Of a stretch of DNA of 64,000 bases, positions 25,670-33,391 are shown one piece after another; positions within the stretch are counted from its first letter, which is position 1; each line of letters begins with the position of its first letter. Both the position numbers and the translations under genes were made by a program. Origin of the DNA: Paludibacter sp. (GTDB lineage: Bacteria > Bacteroidota > Bacteroidia > Bacteroidales > Paludibacteraceae); assembly GCA_024710005.1 (NCBI GenBank), contig JANJVQ010000028.1, positions 1 through 64,000 on the forward strand, written 5' to 3'. The notes beneath the pieces were generated by a model, which saw only the letters and a list, made by a program, of their open reading frames with translations, searched no databases and had not been told where the DNA came from.

Positions 25670-27056
25670 TTTTTTGCTGTGATTTTTGAAATTTATTATA
25701 AATCAATATTGCTTTTTGCTTTCCTGACAGTTTATCGTATTTTGATATCATTGAATTGTTTTTATGTCCAGTTAAATAACCGATTTCACTTTCAGTAAAA
25801 CCTCGTTTTATCATATTACTAATGAAACTGCGCCTACCACTGTGATTCGTGACCATTTCCCATTTTTCATTTGTAACTTTTACATTCTTACCGCCAATTA
25901 CCTTATTCCATTGCATTTTCTCAGAAAACGAGTCTATTTCTTTGCAAATTAGCTTAATATAATCGTTTATTGTTTGATCTGCTAACATTGGCATATTGTA
26001 ATTATATTTTTCAAAAATAGTTTTTATTTCGTCCCAAAGAAGTGGTATATATACAGTTTCTGATGTTTTCCGAAGTGTTCTTAAAAGGATCTTTATTTTT
26101 TCATTGTTTTGATTGTATATATCAACAAAATCATTGTTGGAAATTCGAGTGTTGAAATCAGAGACCCTTAATCCAGTAAAACAACCAATCAAGAATAAAT
26201 CTTTTGCAAGATTATGCCCTGAATTTTTCGTCTGAAAATCAAATATTTGTTTTAACTCTTCTTCACTAAGGGCTAAATCAGTTTTACTTGTATTAGAATC
26301 TTTTTGAGGACGAATAAACCATTCCTCAGTAAACTTTTTATTATTACTCACCTCTTTTCTCACAGCATATTTCATCAAAAATTTTAAATTTTTAATATAA
26401 CTGCCAACTGATGCTTGCTCTAATTCCTTTTTTTCAAAAAGTTTTACATTACCTTGCTTATCTTTATATGTTTTAGATTGTTTTTGTGTTAGAAACTGAA
26501 TTAAACCATTATACCAATCAACATTAATTTGACTAAATGTAGTTTTATGATTATATGCTTCTAAAATTTGGGCAGTATATCTATATTTGTCAATTGTAGT
26601 TTTCGCATATCTTTTTGTTGAAACTAAATGTAAAACACCTGTTTCCATTTCATTAATAGTTTGCAGGCAAAATTGATGTAATGTGATTTCACCTTTTTTT
26701 TCGCAGAATCCCATTTTTAAATTTAGTTCTGACCTCAATAAATCATTATTTATTGTCCTGTTTTTAGACACCGCTTCATTAATAACTTCATTTGTATACA
26801 CTTTTAATTGATCAATAGTTTCTGAAATTGTTTGTATGTTATACGTTTCGTTCCGATATTTTGGTGGTATTTTACTTTTGGGAAGAGGGTATTGTTTGTT
26901 TTTATCCCAAAGTGGAGGATAGATTTTAAGTACACGATTAACTTTATCTTTAACAATAAATGAAAAGGTTTTATTTTCATAATACAGACGTAGTACAATT
27001 TCTTTTTTGTCTGATTTTGAATTTTTTAGTGTAAATCGTGCATTAAACTGTGGCAT
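25659..27056 (-). CDS. int: Site-specific tyrosine integrase of the island
   Basis: A three-part tyrosine recombinase: N-terminal arm-binding domain (QFNARFTLKNSKSDKKEIVL, residues 3-80), SAM-like core-binding domain (about 100-240), and catalytic domain with R in CFTGLRVSDF, H-x-x-R in TNHSGRRSFIS, H in TGHKNNSMISKY and Tyr in that last motif. It lies 204 bp from attR, in the position expected of the recombinase that inserted the island into tRNA-Asn. I chose the ATG for MPQFNARF, seven codons inside the track; the first ATG would be almost at the transcription start of the candidate promoter. Confidence 0.93.
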   Translation of the reverse strand: MPQFNARFTLKNSKSDKKEIVLRLYYENKTFSFIVKDKVNRVLKIYPPLWDKNKQYPLPKSKIPPKYRNETYNIQTISETIDQLKVYTNEVINEAVSKNRTINNDLLRSELNLKMGFCEKKGEITLHQFCLQTINEMETGVLHLVSTKRYAKTTIDKYRYTAQILEAYNHKTTFSQINVDWYNGLIQFLTQKQSKTYKDKQGNVKLFEKKELEQASVGSYIKNLKFLMKYAVRKEVSNNKKFTEEWFIRPQKDSNTSKTDLALSEEELKQIFDFQTKNSGHNLAKDLFLIGCFTGLRVSDFNTRISNNDFVDIYNQNNEKIKILLRTLRKTSETVYIPLLWDEIKTIFEKYNYNMPMLADQTINDYIKLICKEIDSFSEKMQWNKVIGGKNVKVTNEKWEMVTNHSGRRSFISNMIKRGFTESEIGYLTGHKNNSMISKYDKLSGKQKAILIYNKFQKSQQKNEK

Positions 27057-27082
27057 ATGATATTTTTTTATCAGCAAAGCTA

Positions 27083-27090
27083 CAAAATTA
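27083..27090 (-). promoter_or_regulatory. -7 element of the integrase gene
   Basis: TAATTTTG on the minus strand fits TAnnTTTG, 26 bp before the preferred ATG. No convincing -33 element. Confidence 0.45.
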
Positions 27091-27121
27091 AGTTGATAAA
27101 ATTATATTGAAAAGAAAAATA

Positions 27122-27145
27122 GTACGGAATTTAGTACGGAATAAT
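27122..27145. repeat. Right copy of GTACGGAA-type arm repeat
   Basis: GTACGGAATTTAGTACGGAA (27122-27141) closely matches GTACGGAAATTAGTACGAAG at 15818-15837. Each copy is itself a tandem of GTACGGAA spaced by TTA. One near each att site suggests integrase arm sites. Confidence 0.5.
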
Positions 27146-27260
27146 TGTGACTTTAACATACATAATAAGTTATATAACGTCATACCTATTTTCTATTCCC
27201 CTTATTTACTTTAATATATATTAAACAATTACGTCCTAATGTTTGTTAGTGTAACATATA

Positions 27261-27281
27261 TTCAAGTCCAAGAGGGAGAGC
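27261..27281 (+). repeat. attR: right 21-bp direct repeat of the tRNA-Asn island
   Basis: Exact copy of the tRNA-Asn 3' end (15739-15759), with no tRNA body in front. It marks the distal end of the insertion. Confidence 0.85.
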
Positions 27282-27292
27282 CCAGAACAAAA

Positions 27293-27320
27293 AACCTCGC
27301 TTACGCAAGTAAGCGGGGTT
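27293..27320 (+). terminator. Original tRNA-Asn terminator displaced by the island
   Basis: Stem AACCTCGCTTAC/GTAAGCGGGGTT (one G-T pair, loop GCAA), 12 bp after attR. Before integration this would have followed the tRNA directly. Confidence 0.65.
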
Positions 27321-27440
27321 TGCTGTTTTCTGTATCTATCAACGTTTTACGGAGATGGAGGATCAATAGATCAATCGGAAAAGGGATCAATCGGAAAAGA
27401 TGCGTTTCTATTAAGTGAGGTACGTATGCAATAAATAAAA

Positions 27441-27468
27441 ACCCCTGAAATCATACAATTTCAGGGGT
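27441..27468 (-). terminator. Terminator of tRNA-Ser
   Basis: Perfect 11-bp stem ACCCCTGAAAT/ATTTCAGGGGT with 6-nt loop. On the minus strand it is followed by TTTTATTTATT and begins four bases after the tRNA 3' end. Confidence 0.85.
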
Positions 27469-27472
27469 CATG

Positions 27473-27559
27473 CGGAAGCTACGAGATTCGAACTCGTGGA
27501 CCGGTTGCCCGATCGGCAGTTTAGCAAACTGCTGGTTTCAGCCACTCACCCAAACTTCC
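27473..27559 (-). tRNA. tRNA-Ser (GCT)
   Basis: 87-nt class II tRNA: acceptor GGAAGTT/AGCTTCC (one wobble), long variable arm (CCGATCGGGCAACCGG region), anticodon stem CAGTT/AACTG with loop TGCTA-type reading GCT, T-arm ACGAG/CTCGT with loop TTCGAAT. Discriminator G. Confidence 0.95.
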
Positions 27560-27577
27560 GTTTTGCTTTAGCGGCTG

Positions 27578-27609
27578 CAAATATAGAAAAGAAATTCGGA
27601 TTATCCAAA
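27578..27609 (-). promoter_or_regulatory. Promoter of tRNA-Ser
   Basis: Minus-strand TATATTTG (27578-27585) with TTTG (27606-27609) 20 bp upstream, 18 bp before the tRNA 5' end; a close match to the Bacteroidota consensus. Confidence 0.7.
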
Positions 27610-27643
27610 AAAAGAACAAACAATAAATTTAAAAACTTATGTG

Positions 27644-27651
27644 TATTTTTG
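27644..27651 (+). promoter_or_regulatory. -7 element of mltG
   Basis: TATTTTTG fits TAnnTTTG, about 36 bp before the mltG ATG. Confidence 0.5.
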
Positions 27652-27686
27652 CATGCTCAAAAATTATCATAATGCATCTCATGTAA

Positions 27687-28730
27687 ATGACTATGTCGAA
27701 AAACAAAAAAAGTCTGTCGGGAAAAATATTCTTAGCTGTTGGGGTAATATCAGCCCTCTTTTTCATCTTGGCAATTTACGCAATCCTGCTCCCAAATACT
27801 TCTATAAAGGATGAGGATACTTACCTTTACATTTCAGACAATGATCAGTTTGAAGATGTTCTGGCACAAATTAAAGACAGATCGTTACTTATCAGCGATT
27901 TTACATTTAAACTACTTGCAAAACAAATCAAATACGATCAGAAAATCCGGACGGGACGATATAAAATCACGCCGGGCATGTCGAATTTTGTGCTGCTTCG
28001 CAAGCTCAGGGGAGGAAAACAGGATCCGGTAAAGCTGGTCATCAACAACATTCGTACAAAAGAACAATTAGCCGGCAAGTTATCTTCCATGATTATGGCT
28101 GATTCTTTAAGCCTCATAAACGCACTCAACGACTCTGTTTTTTTGAAGCAATATGATTTAAATCCATACAATGCCGTAATTTTATTCATTCCCAATACCT
28201 ACGAAGTCTTTTGGGACACTGATACAAAAGAACTCTTTGAAAGAATGAAAAAGGAATTCAATGCATTCTGGGATGAAGAGAGGTTAACCAAAGCAGCTGC
28301 TATTCCGATGACACAAACGGAAGTGATGACATTGGCTTCTATCGTAGAAGAAGAAACAAATAAAAAGAAGGAACATCCGATCATAGCCGGACTCTACATC
28401 AACAGACTGAAAATCAATATGCCATTACAGGCATGTCCCACTATCCGGTTTGCGTTGAACGACTATTCAATCAACCGGGTTCTCATCAAACATTTAAAGG
28501 TGAAATCTCCTTTCAACACTTACAAAAATAAGGGTTTGCCTCCGGGTCCGATTCGTCTGCCATCACCGGCAACGATTGATGCCGTTTTAAACTATGAGAA
28601 ACATGATTATTTGTTTATGACCGCCAAGGAAACTTTGAATGGCGAGCATAATTTTGCCGTTACCTATGCTGAACACAGCATTAATGCAAAAAAATATCAA
28701 CAAGAATTAAACCGGCTCGGAATAAAATAG
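27687..28730 (+). CDS. mltG: Endolytic murein transglycosylase MltG
   Basis: MltG cuts nascent glycan strands near the inner membrane and sets their length. A membrane segment (IFLAVGVISALFFILAIYAILL) precedes a LysM-like domain and the YceG catalytic domain. The catalytic Glu is in LASIVEEETN, and NTYKNKGLPPGPIRLPSPAT is the family C-terminal signature. 347 aa, normal length. Convergent with murB, only one base between the stops. Confidence 0.94.
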   Translation: MTMSKNKKSLSGKIFLAVGVISALFFILAIYAILLPNTSIKDEDTYLYISDNDQFEDVLAQIKDRSLLISDFTFKLLAKQIKYDQKIRTGRYKITPGMSNFVLLRKLRGGKQDPVKLVINNIRTKEQLAGKLSSMIMADSLSLINALNDSVFLKQYDLNPYNAVILFIPNTYEVFWDTDTKELFERMKKEFNAFWDEERLTKAAAIPMTQTEVMTLASIVEEETNKKKEHPIIAGLYINRLKINMPLQACPTIRFALNDYSINRVLIKHLKVKSPFNTYKNKGLPPGPIRLPSPATIDAVLNYEKHDYLFMTAKETLNGEHNFAVTYAEHSINAKKYQQELNRLGIK

Positions 28731-28731
28731 T

Positions 28732-29745
28732 TCAGAAAATAAAGTTTACTTCAGGAATCAGACTAATTCCAAACTTATCGGCCACAGATTGTTGAATCAT
28801 CGCCGCAAGTTCTGCTATTTCTTTACCTTTTGCACCTCCGTAATTGACCAAAACGAGTGCCTGTTTTGCGTGCACGCCAACATTACCGATGGTACGTCCC
28901 TTCCATCCACACTGTTCAATCAACCAACCGGCCGGAATTTTCTCTGCCTGTTCGCTTATGTAATAATGCGGCATCTCTGGATATTGCAATTGTAATGCTT
29001 CATATCGTTCCCTCTTCACAACCGGATTCATAAAGAAGCTACCGGCATTTCCGAGGACTTTGGGATCCGGCAATTTTGATTCTCTGACCTGAATAATGGT
29101 ATTTCTGATATTTTCCAGATTCATGACTCCATTTTTGAGTACTTCTTTTTCCAGGTGATTGTATGACAGGTTGAAAACCGGTTTCTTTGACAACCGGATT
29201 ATCACGGAAGTTACGATAAACTGACCTTTTAGCTCTTTCTTAAATACACTTTCCCTGTAAGCGTAACGACATGCCTCCAGCTCAAAAGTACAGTGCTGTC
29301 CGTCCGCAATACGTACAGCATTTACCTTTTGCACCACATCTTTTATTTCAACACCATAAGCACCGATATTTTGAATGGCAGCAGCGCCGGTTTCCCCCGG
29401 AATCAACGAAAGGTTTTCAATACCCGACCAGCCTTGTTTCACGCAGTATTCAACTAAATCATCCCAGATTACACCCGAACCGACCTTAATTATTACGGCA
29501 TCTTCAGTTTCTTCTATCACCTGAATTCCTCTGATGGCCGAATGCAATACTACACCATCAAAATCATTCAGAAAAAGTAAATTACTGCCTTGCCCGATTA
29601 CCAACAAGGGGTTTTCTTTTATAAGTTGATGCTGCAGTATCTCAATCAATTCATTTTCAGAATCAAATTCAAAGAAATGCCTGGCGTTAACATTTAATCC
29701 AAAGGTGTTGAAATTTAGAAGAGAATGGTTTTGATAAAAATGCAT
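28732..29745 (-). CDS. murB: UDP-N-acetylenolpyruvoylglucosamine reductase MurB
   Basis: This FAD enzyme reduces UDP-GlcNAc-enolpyruvate to UDP-MurNAc in the cytoplasmic stage of peptidoglycan synthesis. VIGQGSNLLFL is the FAD-binding motif, IPGETGAAAIQNIGAYG the flavin loop, LGNAGSFFMNPV contains the catalytic Ser, and IPEVNFI at the C-terminus holds the conserved Glu. It is type I by the presence of the YRES-type loop (ACRYAYRESVF). I chose MHFYQNHSL, 19 codons inside the track; the longer N-terminus has no counterpart in the family. Confidence 0.94.
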   Translation of the reverse strand: MHFYQNHSLLNFNTFGLNVNARHFFEFDSENELIEILQHQLIKENPLLVIGQGSNLLFLNDFDGVVLHSAIRGIQVIEETEDAVIIKVGSGVIWDDLVEYCVKQGWSGIENLSLIPGETGAAAIQNIGAYGVEIKDVVQKVNAVRIADGQHCTFELEACRYAYRESVFKKELKGQFIVTSVIIRLSKKPVFNLSYNHLEKEVLKNGVMNLENIRNTIIQVRESKLPDPKVLGNAGSFFMNPVVKRERYEALQLQYPEMPHYYISEQAEKIPAGWLIEQCGWKGRTIGNVGVHAKQALVLVNYGGAKGKEIAELAAMIQQSVADKFGISLIPEVNFIF

Positions 29746-29761
29746 GGTGTGTGTTGTTATG

Positions 29762-29880
29762 TAGTCACTAAAGTTGCTTGTGGCAATCAAGTCGGGAATC
29801 AAGTCATGGGTTCATCTGTCACTAAAGTTGTTTGTGGGAATCAATTTGGGAATCAAGTTGAGAATCAAGTTTAGAATCAT
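29762..29880. repeat. Short imperfect tandem repeats upstream of murB
   Basis: CACTAAAGTTG occurs twice (about 29766 and 29820), and GGGAATCAA or GAGAATCAA recurs at least four times. Low-complexity intergenic DNA between murB and lptB, without a gene. Confidence 0.55.
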
Positions 29881-29903
29881 ATCTTAGTAGGATTTAAAAC
29901 TTA

Positions 29904-30674
29904 TCAAATCCTTGTCTTCTTCTTCAGCTCGAAATCCCTTCCCAGGTATTTTTCTCTTACTACCGGATTATCAGCCAGTTCCTGCGAAGTTCCCTGATAC
30001 AATATCCTTCCTTCGAATAAAAGATAAGCCCGGTCGGTAATACTCAGGGTTTCATCCACATTGTGGTCGGTAATAAGGATGCCGATATTTTTATCTTTCA
30101 GTTTCCAGACTATGTCCTGAATATCCTGCACGGCAATTGGGTCGACACCGGCAAAAGGCTCATCGAGCATGATAAAACGGGGTTCGATTGCCAGACAGCG
30201 GGCAATTTCTGTACGTCTGCGTTCTCCTCCTGACAGCCGGTCACCGATATTGTGACGAACATGTTCCAGGTTAAATTCGGCAATGAGTGTCTCCAGCTTT
30301 TCATGTTGATATTCCTTGCTGAATTTGGTCATCTCGAGCACCGACCTGATGTTGTCCTCAACCGACATTTTGCGGAAAACCGATGCTTCCTGAGCCAGAT
30401 ACCCGATACCACTTTGCGCTCTTTTATACACCGGATAGTTAGTAATATCCACATCATTCAGGAAAATGTTTCCGGAATTTGGTGTGACCAACCCGGTTGT
30501 CATGTAGAATGTTGTTGTTTTACCGGCACCGTTCGGTCCAAGCAAGCCAACAATTTCCCCCTGCTTCACATCAATGGAAACATCATTTACAACCAGACGT
30601 TTACCGTATTTCTTATATAGATGTTCGGTGCGTAGCACCATTCCTTCGTTATTCATATTATTATCGTTATTCAT
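29904..30674 (-). CDS. lptB: Lipopolysaccharide export ATP-binding protein LptB
   Basis: Cytoplasmic ATPase that powers LPS extraction with LptFG. Walker [14 protein letters not shown], signature [15 protein letters not shown], Walker [14 protein letters not shown] and [12 protein letters not shown] are typical of LptB. The track's first ATG is inside a 28-bp palindrome (30675-30702), so I prefer the ATG at 30674 ([11 protein letters not shown]); a later Met (MVLRTEHL) is also possible. Confidence 0.93.
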   Translation of the reverse strand: MNNDNNMNNEGMVLRTEHLYKKYGKRLVVNDVSIDVKQGEIVGLLGPNGAGKTTTFYMTTGLVTPNSGNIFLNDVDITNYPVYKRAQSGIGYLAQEASVFRKMSVEDNIRSVLEMTKFSKEYQHEKLETLIAEFNLEHVRHNIGDRLSGGERRRTEIARCLAIEPRFIMLDEPFAGVDPIAVQDIQDIVWKLKDKNIGILITDHNVDETLSITDRAYLLFEGRILYQGTSQELADNPVVREKYLGRDFELKKKTRI

Positions 30675-30702
30675 GTAGAGACAGGGCATGCCCTGTCTCT
30701 AC
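30675..30702. repeat. 28-bp perfect palindrome upstream of lptB
   Basis: GTAGAGACAGGGCA joined to its exact complement, followed by TTTTCCG and TTCGCTA repeats. It sits directly in front of the preferred lptB ATG. Confidence 0.75.
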
Positions 30703-30724
30703 GTTTTCCGTTTTCCGCTATTCG

Positions 30725-31246
30725 CTATTCGCTTTTTTTATACCACCCCGCATACATGGCGTAATTATGTGCAATTTTACGGTTCATCTCATGTGTTTGT
30801 TCAGGTTCAACGTTCTTGACAAATTTGGCCGGCACTCCTGCCCACAAGGTATAGGGCGGAATTTTCGTATTACTCAACACCAGGGAACCGGCTGCTACAA
30901 TGGCACCCTCTCCTACTTCAGCATAATCGAGCAATGTTGCACCCATACCTATCAGGGCGTAATTATCTATTTTGGCTCCGTGTACTGTAACATTATGTCC
31001 CACTGAAACATAATCTCCAATCTCAACAACCGACTTCTCGTATAAAGTATGTAACACTGAGCCATCCTGAATATTAACATGATTTCCGATGCGAATCGAA
31101 TTTACGTCGCCACGAAGTACCGCATTGAACCAAATACTACAACCATCACCTATTACAACATCCCCTATGATGGTGGCATTTTCAGCCAAATAACAATCTT
31201 TTCCAAATTTCGGGTCATAACCCCTGACCGATTTAATCAATGCCAT
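30725..31246 (-). CDS. Gamma carbonic anhydrase family protein
   Basis: A 173-aa left-handed beta-helix protein made of hexapeptide repeats. Metal-ligand histidines fit HTLYEKSVVEIG, VGHNVTVHG. Homologues (YrdA/PaaY-like) may hydrate CO2 or hydrolyse thioesters; activity is not certain. It lies between lptB and the DUF4105 gene on the same strand. Confidence 0.9.
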   Translation of the reverse strand: MALIKSVRGYDPKFGKDCYLAENATIIGDVVIGDGCSIWFNAVLRGDVNSIRIGNHVNIQDGSVLHTLYEKSVVEIGDYVSVGHNVTVHGAKIDNYALIGMGATLLDYAEVGEGAIVAAGSLVLSNTKIPPYTLWAGVPAKFVKNVEPEQTHEMNRKIAHNYAMYAGWYKKSE

Positions 31247-31259
31247 AAATAAACTAATT

Positions 31260-32489
31260 TTATCTGAACTGAAGTCCTTTATCTGTCGGAATAAAAAGAA
31301 TATGTAACAAACGTTCTTCTCTCCAGATAACCCTGACCAATACCAATATCAATAATGGGATAATTGAAGTTAAAGTTCCATGAGAAATGAACAAGGTTAT
31401 TACTACATATAGCACGATTAACAACAAATAAATGACATTGTAGAAGAAGAAAAACTTCCTGGGACTTCTTTTCCATAACATCAAAGCCAGCATGATATTC
31501 ATGGGATTTAGCCACAAAATATTCAGGTTGCTACCAGTAATCGGATGTTCGGAAAAAAACATAAAAAAGAAGATCAACATACCGCCTAAACCCGTCGTCA
31601 AATATAAAATTGTATCAAATATTTTATTGGCGATGTCATCCATATTTGTTTTAAAAATCATCAGTATAATGCCGATTATCAACCAAATCAGACTGATTGT
31701 AAAAGGGTGAAGTATCCAGAAGGTTGTCGAAGCGGTTTCAGTTACCGGTTCACCTTTAACAAGCATTTTAACACTCTTTACTATCTTTCTTTCCTGCAAT
31801 CCGTTGTTCAGGCTCATTATCTTTGACCTTTGGATGACGTCCTTTAATTTTTCAGGTAAAAAAACACTTGATTGCATCCCTACATTTCTATCTGCATCAA
31901 CACCAAAAAGCAAATTGATACCCACTTCTGCCCATGGAACATCCGAAAGATAAGCGGTTATCATGTTGCGATACGAATCCTCCTCCAGCTGATTATCGCC
32001 TACAAGCACTCCACTCAACGACTTACTAATCATTTCATAGGGACGGGTTGCACAATTATCATACACAAAATTATACCTGTACATCCTGTTTTGAGGAAGG
32101 TAGTTAATCGTGAGCAGCTCAATCAGTTTACGCTTTTCACCTTGAGTCAAATCCAGTTCCTGTTCCCATACCGTTGATCCTCTCTCCCTGTATTCCTGAA
32201 GGAAATTCTCTGTAGGGTATACGCCAAGCAGATAATCGGTATGCCCTCTCATAAATTTCCAGTAAAAATGTTCGGTTCTGAAATCAAAAATACCGTAATT
32301 AAAAACAATATCGACGCCTTCTGTATCACGGATTCTGATTGCAGTATGTCCGAATTTTGCATACAAGGCATCGCCCGGCTCACAGGTAATTAAACTCACA
32401 ACTGTCGAGTCACCAAGATTAATGGTCTGGGAGTTCAGATTATAAATTCCCGTTAGCAAAAAAATAAGCAGAATAATACGTTGTCTCAT
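31260..32489 (-). CDS. DUF4105 membrane protein, possible lipoprotein N-acyltransferase (Lnb type)
   Basis: Signal peptide (MRQRIILLIFLLTGIYNLNS), a periplasmic DUF4105 domain with FGHTAIRIRD (His) and YNFVYDNCATRPYEM (Cys), then four or five C-terminal membrane segments (about 265-400). DUF4105 proteins include Lnb, reported as the N-acyltransferase that finishes lipoproteins in Bacteroides, which lacks Lnt; the His/Cys pair suits a thioester acyl-enzyme. The assignment comes from recollection of the family and was not tested here. Confidence 0.72.
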   Translation of the reverse strand: MRQRIILLIFLLTGIYNLNSQTINLGDSTVVSLITCEPGDALYAKFGHTAIRIRDTEGVDIVFNYGIFDFRTEHFYWKFMRGHTDYLLGVYPTENFLQEYRERGSTVWEQELDLTQGEKRKLIELLTINYLPQNRMYRYNFVYDNCATRPYEMISKSLSGVLVGDNQLEEDSYRNMITAYLSDVPWAEVGINLLFGVDADRNVGMQSSVFLPEKLKDVIQRSKIMSLNNGLQERKIVKSVKMLVKGEPVTETASTTFWILHPFTISLIWLIIGIILMIFKTNMDDIANKIFDTILYLTTGLGGMLIFFFMFFSEHPITGSNLNILWLNPMNIMLALMLWKRSPRKFFFFYNVIYLLLIVLYVVITLFISHGTLTSIIPLLILVLVRVIWREERLLHILFIPTDKGLQFR

Positions 32490-32608
32490 GTTGTACGGGG
32501 TTGGATTAGTTCCGGCAAAAGTAAGAATTTTTATTCAATAGTTAAAGAACAATCCGCTGAATCATCATAATCAATAATCACCAAAAATGTTTTTTTTACA
32601 TAAAAATA

Positions 32609-32637
32609 TTGTTTTTGTCAAAAAACAATTAAATTTG
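32609..32637 (+). promoter_or_regulatory. Promoter of the Crp/Fnr-family gene
   Basis: TAAATTTG (32630-32637) as -7 with TTG (32609-32611) 18 bp upstream as -33, 41 bp before the ATG. Confidence 0.6.
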
Positions 32638-32678
32638 TGCTGTAAAACAGTGTTATCTAACATATTTTATTTTTAGAT

Positions 32679-33380
32679 ATGGCTAAAAAAATTACTTCAG
32701 CTCCCAGATCAATTGACGAAGTGATGACCGTATGGGATGTTTTGACACCGGACGAAAGACAGTTTGTCAGGCATAACCACACCATACATCATTTCAAAAA
32801 AAATGAAATGATTCACTGCGAGGGTGAAATACCTACACACATGATGATCCTTGAATCCGGAAAGGTAAAAGTTTATAAAGAAGGTGTCGGAAGCCGCGCT
32901 CAAATAATCCGCATGTTAAAACCCGGCGAACACTTCGGCTACAGGGCAATCATTGCCAACGAACCATACAACACCAACGTGGCGGCATTCGAAGCATCAA
33001 CCATCTTTATGATCAAGGCTGAAATTTTTCTATCTATTCTGAAACACAATAACGCTTTTTGTTACAGATTTTTGGAAGAAATTGCGAGTGATCTGGGTGC
33101 ATCCGATGCCCGTACAGTCAACCTGACCCAGAAACACATCCGGGGCAGACTGGCAGAAGCCTTGCTGATGCTCAAAAAAAACTACGGCATGGAAGAAGAC
33201 GGGGCAACCATCAGCATCTATCTTTCAAGAGAAGATTTGGCAAATCTATCGAATATGACAACATCCAATGCCATACGTACCTTATCCAACTTTGTAAACG
33301 AACAGGTGATTGCCATGGATGGCCGTAAATTAAAAATTATTGATGAAGAAAGGCTGGTCAGAATCAGCAAAATGGGTTAA
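32679..33380 (+). CDS. Crp/Fnr-family transcriptional regulator
   Basis: The 233-aa protein has an N-terminal cyclic-nucleotide-binding-type beta-barrel (ESGKVKVYKEG... RMLKPGEHFGYRAIIANEPY) and a C-terminal HTH_Crp_2 (YLSREDLANLSNMTTSNAIRTLSNF). There is no Fnr-like Cys cluster, so it does not sense oxygen by an Fe-S centre. The effector is unknown. First gene of a rightward unit with the TPR protein and rsgA. Confidence 0.92.
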   Translation: MAKKITSAPRSIDEVMTVWDVLTPDERQFVRHNHTIHHFKKNEMIHCEGEIPTHMMILESGKVKVYKEGVGSRAQIIRMLKPGEHFGYRAIIANEPYNTNVAAFEASTIFMIKAEIFLSILKHNNAFCYRFLEEIASDLGASDARTVNLTQKHIRGRLAEALLMLKKNYGMEEDGATISIYLSREDLANLSNMTTSNAIRTLSNFVNEQVIAMDGRKLKIIDEERLVRISKMG

Positions 33381-33391
33381 CCATACAAATT

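Larger units (their letters stand above)
15739..27281. mobile_element. Integrated genomic island (about 11.5 kb) in tRNA-Asn
   Basis: Bounded by a 21-bp tRNA-derived direct repeat, much more AT-rich than both flanks, and carrying a full-length tyrosine integrase next to the right end. Cargo: Rep-like protein, orphan genes, tRNA-like RNA, ASCH gene, type II restriction-modification system, a second short tyrosine recombinase, and an HTH (excisionase-like) gene. There are no conjugation or phage structural genes, so it is best described as an integrative (possibly mobilisable) element. The host terminator that would have followed tRNA-Asn now sits right after attR (27293-27320). Confidence 0.85.

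Noticed and set aside
27261-27281. Second tRNA gene at the right end of the island
   Set aside because: Only the 3' 21 bases are present; it is the attR repeat.
15739-27281. Prophage
   Set aside because: No capsid, portal, terminase, tail or lysis genes; an integrative element fits better.
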